Assembly (NCBI GenBank): GCA_020974905.1
Contig: CP087563.1
Coordinates: 6,944,001 to 7,008,000, forward strand
From: Planctomycetes bacterium syqfu
GTDB taxonomy: Bacteria; Planctomycetota; Phycisphaerae; Phycisphaerales; Phycisphaeraceae
Reading direction: 5' to 3'
Length of the DNA stretch: 64,000 bases
Of this stretch, positions 15,988 through 24,016 are shown piece by piece. Position numbers and translations under genes: made by a program. The notes under the pieces were generated by a model. It was given only the letters and a program-made list of their open reading frames with translations. It was not told the DNA's origin and searched no databases. Position 1 is the stretch's first letter, and every line of letters starts with the position of its first letter.

Positions 15988-17730
15988 ATGTCAGCAGCTA
16001 CAGCCGTTTACAACTCACGCAAAAGCACTGGTCTGGGGGTTCGTTCCTGGTGGGCGCATGCGGCGTTGGTGATCGGCAGTTTTATCCTGCTGGCCATGTC
16101 CTTCCCCAATCCCGGTTGGAGTCTGCTTGCATATATCGCGCTGGTCCCATTGACCTTGCTTGGGATGCGTTCGCGAAGTCGCAAGAGTTTATTCATCTGG
16201 ACGTACATCGGCGGTGTGTTGTGGTGGCTGCTAATGCTGTATTGGCTGAATCGCGTCACCGTGGGCGGATATGTCACCCTGAGTTTTTACCTTGGACTTT
16301 ACTGGCCGGCGTACGTGTTTTTGATCCGACTGATGGATCGGCGGACGAAGTGGCCTAAGTGCTTCAGCGTGCCTGCGGTGTGGGTCTGTCTGGAGTACAT
16401 TCGGGCTCACATATTGGCGGGGGGCTTTGGCTGGTTCTGCATCGGTCATTCACAAGCCCCGTATCACCCGCTTCAATCACCGGGACAGGTGGTGCAGTTG
16501 GCGGACACCTTCGGTGTGTGGGGCGTGAGTTTTTTAGTAGCAATGACCAGTGGCATGTTTGTGGACATGCTGACCCGACCTTGGAATAAATCATCACGCA
16601 AATGGTACAAACCCAGTCCCGCGATGCGCAGCGTGATGATCTGGTTAATCCTGATGGTCGCAACCCTGTTTTACGGGGCATACCGCATTCGCACCACGCC
16701 ACAGTCCGGGCCAACCATCAAGACCACCGTCATCCAAACCAACCAACCCCAGGACAATCGACAGGCTCCGACCAGTGAGTCGATTGCTGCGGATTGGAAA
16801 CGTGCGTTGGAACTTTCGGTCACGGCTGCGATCACCGACAAACCGGACATGATGATCTGGCCGGAGACGATGTCGCCTGCTGCGTTTAATGCCCGTGCGT
16901 TGGAGTATTACCGCAATGCCCCGACCAAGGAGAAGGGGTATGAAGAGTTCTACTACCAGACTGAGGAGTTGGCTTCACGGATGAATGTCCACCTGTTTGC
17001 AGGCGCCCACGCCAAGTCGGATTGGGAGTTCGTGGAGCTTGATGATGGTCGGCAGTTTGTCGTGCCTCAGACGCGGTACAACAGTGTCTTTCACTTCACG
17101 CCTCGAGTCGGACAGTCGGTAACGCGCTATGACAAAATGCACCTTGTCCCCTTTGGTGAATACATCCCCTGGGTCTCAAGCGTGGGCTTTCTCAAGAACC
17201 TGTTCATGAATTACCTGAGTCCGCACAAGATCGATTATTCGCTGGATGCAGGGCAGAAAATGGTGGTCTTCAACGTGCCGGTGGACGGGCGGGATGTCCG
17301 CGTGTCTGCACCGATCTGCTTTGAGGACACCATCGGACGCCTGGTGCGGAAAATGGTCTACGATGGATCAGGCAATAAGCGGTCGGATGTGCTGATCAAT
17401 CTGACCAATGACGGCTGGTATGCGGGTTCGGTTCAGGCGTATCAGCACACGCAAAATGCCGTCTTCCGATGTATTGAAAACCGTGTCCCGATGGCGCGCA
17501 GTGTCAACACCGGCATCAGTGGCTTTATCGACTCAGCAGGGGAGTTGGGCAACTGGGTCCAGGTCGATGGGAAGTTTCAGGAAGTCGACGGCTATGCCAC
17601 ACGTGAGATGATCATCGACGCGCGACAGACGTTTTACGGTCGATGGGGTGACCTGCCCATGAAACTGCTGTTGCTTGCGACGCTGCTTCGGATCGTCTTT
17701 GCAAGCTTTGTCGGGCGGAAAATGTTATAA
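15988..17730 (+). CDS. lnt: Apolipoprotein N-acyltransferase Lnt
   Basis: Adds the third acyl chain to the N-terminal Cys of lipoproteins in the inner membrane. 580 residues; about six to seven N-terminal membrane helices (residues 20-240), a carbon-nitrogen hydrolase domain (about 245-530) and a final C-terminal helix (LLLLATLLRIVF). The catalytic triad is visible as Glu in MMIWPETMS, Lys in RYDKMHLVPFGEYIPW and Cys in SAPICFEDTIG. INLTNDGWYAGSVQAYQH and ARSVNTGISGFID are also typical. Its presence implies outer-membrane lipoprotein processing. It lies alone, with no corC-like neighbour. Confidence 0.95.
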   Translation: MSAATAVYNSRKSTGLGVRSWWAHAALVIGSFILLAMSFPNPGWSLLAYIALVPLTLLGMRSRSRKSLFIWTYIGGVLWWLLMLYWLNRVTVGGYVTLSFYLGLYWPAYVFLIRLMDRRTKWPKCFSVPAVWVCLEYIRAHILAGGFGWFCIGHSQAPYHPLQSPGQVVQLADTFGVWGVSFLVAMTSGMFVDMLTRPWNKSSRKWYKPSPAMRSVMIWLILMVATLFYGAYRIRTTPQSGPTIKTTVIQTNQPQDNRQAPTSESIAADWKRALELSVTAAITDKPDMMIWPETMSPAAFNARALEYYRNAPTKEKGYEEFYYQTEELASRMNVHLFAGAHAKSDWEFVELDDGRQFVVPQTRYNSVFHFTPRVGQSVTRYDKMHLVPFGEYIPWVSSVGFLKNLFMNYLSPHKIDYSLDAGQKMVVFNVPVDGRDVRVSAPICFEDTIGRLVRKMVYDGSGNKRSDVLINLTNDGWYAGSVQAYQHTQNAVFRCIENRVPMARSVNTGISGFIDSAGELGNWVQVDGKFQEVDGYATREMIIDARQTFYGRWGDLPMKLLLLATLLRIVFASFVGRKML

Positions 17731-17920
17731 TTATTGGAACCTGCAACATCAGGTCGATGTATGTTCAGGGGGCAGGCAATCCCCTTGAAAGTTTGATCAA
17801 CCGGGGAATTGACTGACAAAAATATGACACTCAATCCTCATGAGTGGCCAAAGCTGACAAAGCATTTTGGCTGACACTGACCCAATGCACCGTCTTACGC
17901 AACACGGATGGATAAGACTT

Positions 17921-18925
17921 ATGATGCAATCCCGCAAATGGACATGGATGTGGCTGACGCTGGCGATGATTTTGCCGACGACACAACTGCAGGCTCAACC
18001 GCTGACCGCAGATATCTTTCAGGCGGCCCAGAATCGGGCTGTGCAGCAGATTCTCGTCTCAGCCAAGAGTCAGGACCCGATTTTGCGAGCCAACGCTCTG
18101 GAGGCCGCTGAGGCGCTTCCCAACCGCATTGGGCCACTGGTTCAGCAGGCTTTGATGGATCAGTCCCCGGTGGTGCGTTATGCCGCGTTACTGACCATTG
18201 GCAAACTCAAACTTTCAGGCGTGGCAGCAAACGCCCGTCAATTCATCAATGACCCCAACGAATCGGTCCGTGCTGCTGCGATTTTCGCCCTGGCACGTAA
18301 CTTCGGGACGCAAGGTGGGGGCGGCTTTTCGGTGGATATATCGCCGCTCGCCGGGTTGGTGATGAGTAACAATCCGACCACGCGTGGCAATGCTGCCTAC
18401 ATCATGGGACTCATGGGCGATGATACTGCCATCCCGATGCTCAAAGCTGCTGCCCGAAAGCGGTTACCGACGGCACCCCAGGCCCGTGAAGTGCTCATTC
18501 GGGTGCAGATTGCAGAGGCAATTTATCGCCTTGGGGATACCGATGTGCTTGACTCGATTCGGGCGGGGATGTTCAGTCAATTTGACGAAGTGCGGATTCT
18601 TTCGGTGCAGATTCTGGGGCGACTTTATGATCGTCAATGGGAGCCTGCCATTGAGAACACGCTCAAGAAAGACCCGATTGAATTGAAGTTGGCGGCTGCC
18701 GGGACGCTAGGTCGTTTTGGAAATCGCAAAGGATTGGATATCATATTGGATGCCGCCCAAAGCCAGAGTGTGTTGTTACGCTCTCAGGCTGCCATTTGCC
18801 TTGGGATGTTCCGTAACGAGCCCACGGCAACCCAGATGTTAATCGGGATGTTGACGGATCAATCTGAGCCGGTACGTCTTGCCGCCGCCGCCGGTTTACT
18901 CGGTGGTGGACGCGACGGACTGTGA
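17921..18925 (+). CDS. Secreted HEAT-repeat protein
   Basis: About 334 residues from the ATG at 17921, which directly precedes a signal peptide (MMQSRKWTWMWLTLAMILPTT...LQAQ). The open frame extends to TTG at 17867, but those residues are not signal-like. The mature part consists of about seven to eight HEAT/PBS-lyase-type helical repeats (VRYAALLTIGKL, VRAAAIFALARNF, LRSQAAICLGMF, VRLAAAAGLLGG). Such scaffolds mediate protein contacts; no catalytic motif is visible. Confidence 0.75.
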   Translation: MMQSRKWTWMWLTLAMILPTTQLQAQPLTADIFQAAQNRAVQQILVSAKSQDPILRANALEAAEALPNRIGPLVQQALMDQSPVVRYAALLTIGKLKLSGVAANARQFINDPNESVRAAAIFALARNFGTQGGGGFSVDISPLAGLVMSNNPTTRGNAAYIMGLMGDDTAIPMLKAAARKRLPTAPQAREVLIRVQIAEAIYRLGDTDVLDSIRAGMFSQFDEVRILSVQILGRLYDRQWEPAIENTLKKDPIELKLAAAGTLGRFGNRKGLDIILDAAQSQSVLLRSQAAICLGMFRNEPTATQMLIGMLTDQSEPVRLAAAAGLLGGGRDGL

Positions 18926-19063
18926 TGTTCGATGAACCGTGATCGATACTGAGGCCTGTTTGTGGGTTCTCAGGTGACCGGACAGGGATGTCTGAAATAC
19001 GCATCCCTCGAAAAAATAATGCCTTGCTTTACGAAAAAAACCTCACTCAGCACCGATGTTGTG

Positions 19064-19092
19064 TTGACAAAACGTTGCCGAAAAGATAGATA
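19064..19092 (+). promoter_or_regulatory. Candidate promoter of the coiled-coil/mre cluster
   Basis: TTGACA at 19064-19069, a 17-bp spacer and TAGATA at 19087-19092, about 100 nt before the coiled-coil gene. The -10 is weak. Confidence 0.45.
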
Positions 19093-19189
19093 TTGATCCT
19101 TAATACCCCCGAAAAATCGCTTGCAGTTTTGATTGGCACCGATGAGGTAGGTCTGTAAGTGATTTAAACGCACGGCCAGGGAGGTCACC

Positions 19190-20080
19190 TTGAGCGTATT
19201 GACCCGGTTTTTTGTGATTACTGTGACGCTTTTGTCCGTCGCACTCGTTGCGGTTGTCGTGCCATTTGTGGCCAAGACCGAAGATTACCGTTCCCAAGTC
19301 GAAGAAGCACACAACCTGCGGATTCGCGCTGAAATGACAGCCCGACTGCGTGACGCGGAAGTGGCACAGGTTCAGGAGCGTGTTGCCAAGCAACTGACTG
19401 ACCTGAGTCATGAAAAGCAGACGCTCACCGCTGAGGTGGCGCGTCTCTCTGAAGAACTCAACACCTCCCGCGCACTGCTGGCTACCGCCAAGGCCGAGAA
19501 CGCCAACAACGGTGCCAACCTTGCACACCTTTCAGCTTCCCACGAGCAGTTTGCCCTGATCGTCGAGTCCATGCGTAAGGAACTCAACGAACGCCGTGGC
19601 CAGGCTCTGGAACAGCAGAAGAAGATCATCGAACTGGCAGACGAGTCGGATCGTCTCAAGGCAGAGCTTGACTCGCTGACCCGCCAGGTTCGTCAGTACC
19701 AGGAAACCACTGTGGCGTTGGAAGACCGCAATGCGGATCTGGAAAAAATGCTCGGTCGCCTGGACCCGGCCATCCGTCAGCAGATCGAAGGTCAGGACGT
19801 TGCTGGCGCCACCGTGCGTCCCTTCATGCCTGACTATCTCATCGACGGTCAGGTCACCAAGATCGCCCGCCTGGATGACGAAACCTTCGTCGAGCTGAAC
19901 ATCGGCTCCAACGACGGCGTCGAAAAGAACATGAAATTCCGCATTCACCGTGGTGATGACTTCATTGCCAACCTCGTGGTCACTGTGGTTGACATCGACG
20001 CCTGCTCCGGCCGTGTCGTCCTTGTCGACGATGGTCAGCAGGTCACCGTGGGCGACTCGGTTCAGACCGGCGGTCTTTGA
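19190..20080 (+). CDS. Membrane-anchored coiled-coil protein next to mreB
   Basis: 296 residues from a TTG start with GGGAGG 7 nt upstream. One N-terminal transmembrane helix (about 5-28) is followed by an uninterrupted coiled coil (about 32-195, heptads rich in Glu/Gln/Leu/Arg). A compact beta domain follows (about 210-296: IDGQVTKIARLDDETFVELNIGSNDGVEKNMKFRIHR...DACSGRVVLVD). This is reminiscent of MreC's coiled coil plus beta domains and of the FlgT C-terminal barrel, but I do not recognise a named family. Position suggests a cell-shape or envelope scaffold. Confidence 0.7.
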   Translation: MSVLTRFFVITVTLLSVALVAVVVPFVAKTEDYRSQVEEAHNLRIRAEMTARLRDAEVAQVQERVAKQLTDLSHEKQTLTAEVARLSEELNTSRALLATAKAENANNGANLAHLSASHEQFALIVESMRKELNERRGQALEQQKKIIELADESDRLKAELDSLTRQVRQYQETTVALEDRNADLEKMLGRLDPAIRQQIEGQDVAGATVRPFMPDYLIDGQVTKIARLDDETFVELNIGSNDGVEKNMKFRIHRGDDFIANLVVTVVDIDACSGRVVLVDDGQQVTVGDSVQTGGL

Positions 20081-20272
20081 TCCCACAAGGGAACATTGAT
20101 CTGCGACACCTGAGTTCGCAGACACCTGTTAAACAGCCGCTGATTCAGCCAGAATGCATCGGCACAGGTTGACTCAGGTAATGGATCGGAATGCACCACA
20201 AGGCAAAACATTGCCCATGATGGCGATGTGAATGCAACCCACCTCGCTTAGAGAATCGTCAGGAGATCAGAT

Positions 20273-20557
20273 TTGGCCAAGAAACAGAAAACCAAAGCCA
20301 AAAAGGCAGCCAAGGCACCCAAAGCCCCCAAGGGACCGGGTAAGGCCAAGGCATCGTCCAACGTGTACACGGTGATGACCTTTGTTGCGACGGTGATGCT
20401 TTCGGTGGCTCTGGGGTTTGTCCTGATGCGCAGTGCCGAACTCTTTGGCAGTGTCGGTGAATTGTTTAATCTCGAACAATCCAGTCGCTCGGCTCCACGC
20501 TCCCAACCTGTTTCAGCACAGCCGCAACCTGACGCCACACCCGCCGAAAACCAGTAA
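20273..20557 (+). CDS. Small Lys/Ala-rich single-span membrane protein
   Basis: 94 residues, TTG start with AGGAG about 9 nt upstream. The N-terminus is an extremely basic Lys/Ala/Pro stretch (about residues 2-28). One transmembrane helix (about 30-55, VYTVMTFVATVMLSVALGFVLM) is followed by a Ser/Pro/Gln-rich tail. Topology predicts a basic cytoplasmic tail. No family recognised; it is encoded between the coiled-coil gene and mreB, so a cell-shape role is inferred only from position. Confidence 0.65.
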   Translation: MAKKQKTKAKKAAKAPKAPKGPGKAKASSNVYTVMTFVATVMLSVALGFVLMRSAELFGSVGELFNLEQSSRSAPRSQPVSAQPQPDATPAENQ

Positions 20558-20603
20558 ATCATCTTTTTCGGATGTTTTTTGTACCGCTATGGCTGTACAA
20601 AGA

Positions 20604-20633
20604 TTGATCTTACATACCTTTGTGGTGTAAACT
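20604..20633 (+). promoter_or_regulatory. Candidate mreB promoter
   Basis: TTGATC, an 18-bp spacer and TAAACT, each four of six matches to consensus, about 100 nt before mreB. Confidence 0.35.
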
Positions 20634-20734
20634 GTGAGCCAGCTGCACGGGTGGTCCGATGGGTGTCAACCATCAACCCAAATCCTGCAGGATGATCACA
20701 ACAGACGCAACAACACCGTTGAGGGGCCTTTCCT

Positions 20735-21787
20735 TTGTTCTTCGATAAATTTCAAAGCTGGTTCAGCGTGGACATGGGGATTGACCTGGGCACCTGCAAC
20801 ACCCTCGTGTGTGTGCGGGGTGAAGGCATTGTGCTCGACGAGCCCAGTGTGGTTGCGGTCAAGAAGGGCACCAACCAGGTTCTCCAGAACGGTAATGCCG
20901 TTGGTTGGGTCGCCAAGGAAATGCTCGGCCGCACGCCCGGCAGTATCTCCGCTATCCGCCCACTCAAGGACGGTGTGATCAGCGACTTTGAAATCACCGA
21001 GGCCATGCTCTCGTACTTCATCCGCAAGGTCAACGGCAATCGCCCGCTGGCCAAACCCCGCGTCGTCATTGCGGTTCCTTCCGGTATCACCGCCGTCGAA
21101 AAACGGGCGGTCCTCGATTCGGCTGAACATGCTGGCGCTCGACGTGTGTATCTCGTCGAAGAGCCCATGGCAGCAGGCATCGGTGCCAACCTCCCCATCG
21201 TCGAAGCCACCGCCTCCATGATCGTTGACATTGGTGGTGGTACCACCGAAGTGGCCATCATGTCCCTGGCTGACATCGCTCAATGCGAATCCGTCCGCGT
21301 AGCCGGTGACGACATGGACGAAGCCATCATCAATCACATGAAAAAGGCTTACAACCTGATGATTGGTGAGCAGACCGCTGAACGCATCAAAATCGAAATC
21401 GGCTCGGCTGGTGGTCCCGATGAAGGACGCAGCATGGAAGTCCGTGGCCGTGACATGATCTCCGGCTTACCGCGTAAAACCATCATCACCGGCGAGGAAG
21501 TCCGTACTGCCTTGCAGGAACCGGTGGGCGCGATCATCGAAACCGTCACCCGCACCCTCGAACGTGCCGAACCTGAACTCGCTGCTGACCTCGTCGAAAA
21601 CGGCATCGTCCTGGCGGGCGGTGGTGCACTGCTGCGTGGCATGAACGTGGTGATCTCCGAAGCCACTGGCCTGGAATGTCGTGTCGCTGACAACCCGCTT
21701 CACTGCGTCGCCCTGGGAACCGCCATCTACCTCGAACACCTTGAGGAATGGAAGAGCACCATGGAAAGCGACATGGACGAGATTTGA
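20735..21787 (+). CDS. mreB: Rod-shape determining actin homologue MreB
   Basis: 350 residues, standard length. Phosphate-1 loop VDMGIDLGTCNTLVCVRG, phosphate-2 region SMIVDIGGGTTEVAIMSL and adenosine loop IVLAGGGALLRGM are intact. MreB forms membrane-bound filaments guiding the elongation machinery. TTG start with GAGGGG about 8 nt upstream. Followed by mreC after 181 bp that holds an inverted repeat, then mreD. MreB is missing from many Planctomycetia, so its presence with mreC and mreD fits Phycisphaerae or related lineages. Confidence 0.97.
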   Translation: MFFDKFQSWFSVDMGIDLGTCNTLVCVRGEGIVLDEPSVVAVKKGTNQVLQNGNAVGWVAKEMLGRTPGSISAIRPLKDGVISDFEITEAMLSYFIRKVNGNRPLAKPRVVIAVPSGITAVEKRAVLDSAEHAGARRVYLVEEPMAAGIGANLPIVEATASMIVDIGGGTTEVAIMSLADIAQCESVRVAGDDMDEAIINHMKKAYNLMIGEQTAERIKIEIGSAGGPDEGRSMEVRGRDMISGLPRKTIITGEEVRTALQEPVGAIIETVTRTLERAEPELAADLVENGIVLAGGGALLRGMNVVISEATGLECRVADNPLHCVALGTAIYLEHLEEWKSTMESDMDEI

Positions 21788-21829
21788 TCTTTGCTTCACG
21801 TCCTGACCACATTGTTTCAAGGCAATCAA

Positions 21830-21921
21830 CCACAGATGAACACAGATAAACACAGATGATTTAAAACCAGGACGGTTTGCATTGTTTGTCTTTATCTGTG
21901 TTCATCTGTGTTCATCTGTGG
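21830..21921. repeat. Inverted repeat of CACAGATGAA-type units (family F)
   Basis: CCACAGATGAACACAGATAA...CACAGATGA (21830-21859) faces the complementary TTTATCTGTGTTCATCTGTG...TTCATCTGTGG (21891-21921). Each arm is itself about three direct copies of a 10-bp unit. It separates mreB from mreC and could fold into a hairpin of about 30 bp in the transcript. Confidence 0.85.
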
Positions 21922-21968
21922 CTAAATGTCTTTTGACGTTGTGCTGACAAATTGGATCAAAGGCAATC

Positions 21969-22844
21969 ATGCGACGGCGGTTATTGACTTCAAAACACGG
22001 GCTTTTTCTGGCATTTGTTCTGATGCTCGTTGCCTGTCTTTTGCCGCAATCGCTGGTCAACAAACTCTGGTCTGGACCGCGACACCTGCTTAAACTTTCA
22101 CTCTCACCGCTTCAACATCCGCTGCATCAACTTTCTGACCAAATCCGCGCGCCACTGGAACCCGTAGTCGATCTCGGCCCCGCGCTGGAACTCGAAAACA
22201 ACTACATGGAACTCATGGCATACAATGCCAAACTCCAGCAGGAACTCCGCGAAGCGCGCAGTTTCATCGAACAACTCTCGCAGATGCGACGCTACCGACA
22301 GGGCAGTGAAAAACTCCTGCCAGCTCGTGTCACGCTCTCAACCCGTGGCCTTGCGATCAACACACTGACCCTCGGCGTCGGCAGCGTCGACAATGTCTCC
22401 GTCGGTGAAGTCGTCACCACCGGTTACAACCTCGTGGGACGCATTGCTTCGGTGGGCACGCACACTTCAACCGTCCGACTCATCAATACCCCCGGGACTT
22501 ACCTGGCGGTCGGCATTGTCCCACCTGTCAATGATGACACCCCTCGGCAATCTTTGGCGCATCTGGAAATCTCCGACGATGGCAACGTGTTCTACGCCCG
22601 TGGTGATGTCAATGATCCCGTCAAAGTCGGAGATCTTGCATTCCTGGCTGATGACCGTTGGCCGACCAGCGCCCAGGGCCTGATCGTGGGCAAGGTCACA
22701 CACATTGACCCGGACGAAAAAACACCACTGCTGCGAACGCGTCTGACCATCACACCGCTTAAGAGTCTGATGCATCTTGGGCAGGTACTCGTGTTTGTCC
22801 CCGAAGACCTCTCGGAGTTACGATTGGAAGGGGGCCTGCAATGA
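21969..22844 (+). CDS. mreC: Cell-shape protein MreC
   Basis: 291 residues: N-terminal transmembrane helix (about 10-28), a coiled coil (about 70-110, ELENNYMELMAYNAKLQQELREARSFIEQL), then the MreC beta domains with LGVGSVDNVSVGEVVTTGYNLVGRIASVGTHTSTV, the typical second-half signature. It bridges MreB/RodZ and the penicillin-binding enzymes in the periplasm. The stop overlaps the mreD start by 4 nt. Confidence 0.92.
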   Translation: MRRRLLTSKHGLFLAFVLMLVACLLPQSLVNKLWSGPRHLLKLSLSPLQHPLHQLSDQIRAPLEPVVDLGPALELENNYMELMAYNAKLQQELREARSFIEQLSQMRRYRQGSEKLLPARVTLSTRGLAINTLTLGVGSVDNVSVGEVVTTGYNLVGRIASVGTHTSTVRLINTPGTYLAVGIVPPVNDDTPRQSLAHLEISDDGNVFYARGDVNDPVKVGDLAFLADDRWPTSAQGLIVGKVTHIDPDEKTPLLRTRLTITPLKSLMHLGQVLVFVPEDLSELRLEGGLQ

Positions 22845-23419
22845 GATGGATTTTCTTCCTGATCGTCACCTATTTGACGCTGTCGATTCAGTCAGGTTTA
22901 TCGAGTCTGTTTGTTATCAATAATGACGTTCTGCCCAGTCTGCTGTTGATCCTTGGCGTGTTTGTCTCCGTGTATGCACCGCAGACGACCACGCTCTGGG
23001 CGATGTTTCTACTGGGCGCACTCACCGACTTGATGTACCCGATCCAGGGCGCCGGACCTGTCAGTGACTTCGTCCTCGTCGGCCCCAATGCTGTCGGATT
23101 CATGATTGGTGGCTGGGCAGCATTGCAACTGCGGGGGATCTTCCGACGCTCGATTCCCGGGATTGTGGCAACGGTCCTCGTCGTCTGCTTCTTCGTGGAG
23201 TTGGTGGTTGTTGCAGCCATGACCATCCGCGGTCTACCCTGGCCGGTCGCTCAGCCGTTGGAAGGATGGTCCGCTGCTGATGAACTGGTCCGCCGATTCT
23301 GGTGCATGCTTTACACGACCGTCTTGAGCATCCCCGTCATCTACCTACTTGGGGGCATGCAGCGTCTGTTTCATTTTGATACTTCAAGGTCCGGCCAATC
23401 CGGTTATGTGATGCGATGA
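22841..23419 (+). CDS. mreD: MreD-like rod-shape membrane protein
   Basis: 192 residues with about five hydrophobic helices, in the usual place directly after mreC (ATGA overlap). Sequence conservation of MreD is low; the call rests on size, topology (start MRWIFFLIVTYLTLSIQSGL) and position. It overlaps the following small ORF by 4 nt. Confidence 0.8.
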   Translation: MRWIFFLIVTYLTLSIQSGLSSLFVINNDVLPSLLLILGVFVSVYAPQTTTLWAMFLLGALTDLMYPIQGAGPVSDFVLVGPNAVGFMIGGWAALQLRGIFRRSIPGIVATVLVVCFFVELVVVAAMTIRGLPWPVAQPLEGWSAADELVRRFWCMLYTTVLSIPVIYLLGGMQRLFHFDTSRSGQSGYVMR

Positions 23420-23544
23420 ACCAATCCCAGGACAATCCCACTGAACACTGGCAACCCAACCGCGGCCCGGTCGCCAAGATCATTGCATGGCTGCTGTTGA
23501 TCCTGATTTTTGCGGGTCTGCTGGTGATGATGATTTATGAGTGA
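23416..23544 (+). CDS. 42-residue single-span membrane protein after mreD
   Basis: ATG at 23416 overlaps the mreD stop (ATGA), the same coupling as mreC-mreD. The product is hydrophilic for about 20 residues (MNQSQDNPTEHWQPNRG), then a single strong transmembrane helix (KIIAWLLLILIFAGLLVMMI), ending YE. No family recognised. The coupling suggests a real small subunit of the shape complex; rodA and PBP2 genes are absent. Confidence 0.6.
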   Translation: MNQSQDNPTEHWQPNRGPVAKIIAWLLLILIFAGLLVMMIYE

Positions 23545-23586
23545 TCGACTTCTTTGAAATCGTACGCGTAAACGTTCTCCATCTTC

Positions 23587-23875
23587 CGTCACTCCCGCGC
23601 AGGCGGGAGTCCAGTGAGAACTGCAAGCGTCAACAGAATGCCACTGGATTCCCGCCTGCGGACATTATGCACGTGGCCTTCTGACGTAGGGTGGGTAGAG
23701 CGTAGCGAAACCCACCATCGGTGCTTGCAATGGCGTTGAATTGGTGGGTTTCGCTTTGCTCTACCCACCCTACGAATCATGTCGAGTAAGTCCGACCCCT
23801 AAAACATCACTAATCGCAGTTCATATAAACACTTGTGAAATGAAGTGCGTAATGTCCCTGCGCGGGAATGACGGA
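23587..23875. repeat. REP-like element (family A) interrupted by an insertion
   Basis: The left part (23587-23659) and right end (23859-23875, CTGCGCGGGAATGACGG) together rebuild a family A element like that at 7498-7583. The break falls in the centre of the right palindrome (CCCGCCTGC|GCGGG). Confidence 0.85.
23660..23858. mobile_element. 199-bp MITE-like element with TIRs and 4-bp target duplication
   Basis: Ends are GGACATTATGCAC (23660-23672) and GTGCGTAATGTCC (23846-23858), 13-bp terminal inverted repeats with one mismatch. They are flanked by CTGC on both sides (23656-23659 and 23859-23862), a duplicated target; removing the element restores the palindrome of the host repeat. Inside is a second long inverted repeat (23685-23716 and 23743-23774, GTAGGGTGGGTAGAGCG...CGAAACCCACC). 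No ORF of note, so it would need a transposase from elsewhere. Confidence 0.8.
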
Positions 23876-23946
23876 ATCGATTTCAATGTGGCATAAATGA
23901 CGCGAAATGTAAGCATCGCATCAGTATTGGGCATTCATGTTGAAAC

Positions 23947-23990
23947 AAAAAAACTGCAAACCTTCACTCATTCGAAGCTTCGCAGTTTTG
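23947..23990 (-). terminator. Terminator of the large NHL/CBM9-like operon
   Basis: Minus-strand stem AAAACTGC / GCAGTTTT with an inner GAAGCTTC palindrome, followed by a T run, 26 nt beyond the stop at 24017. Confidence 0.65.
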
Positions 23991-24016
23991 GATTTTTTGT
24001 CTTGCATTGATGGGTT

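Noticed and set aside
23545-24016. Insertion sequence with transposase
   Set aside because: Only short accidental ORFs; the element has TIRs and a target duplication but no transposase, so it is called MITE-like.
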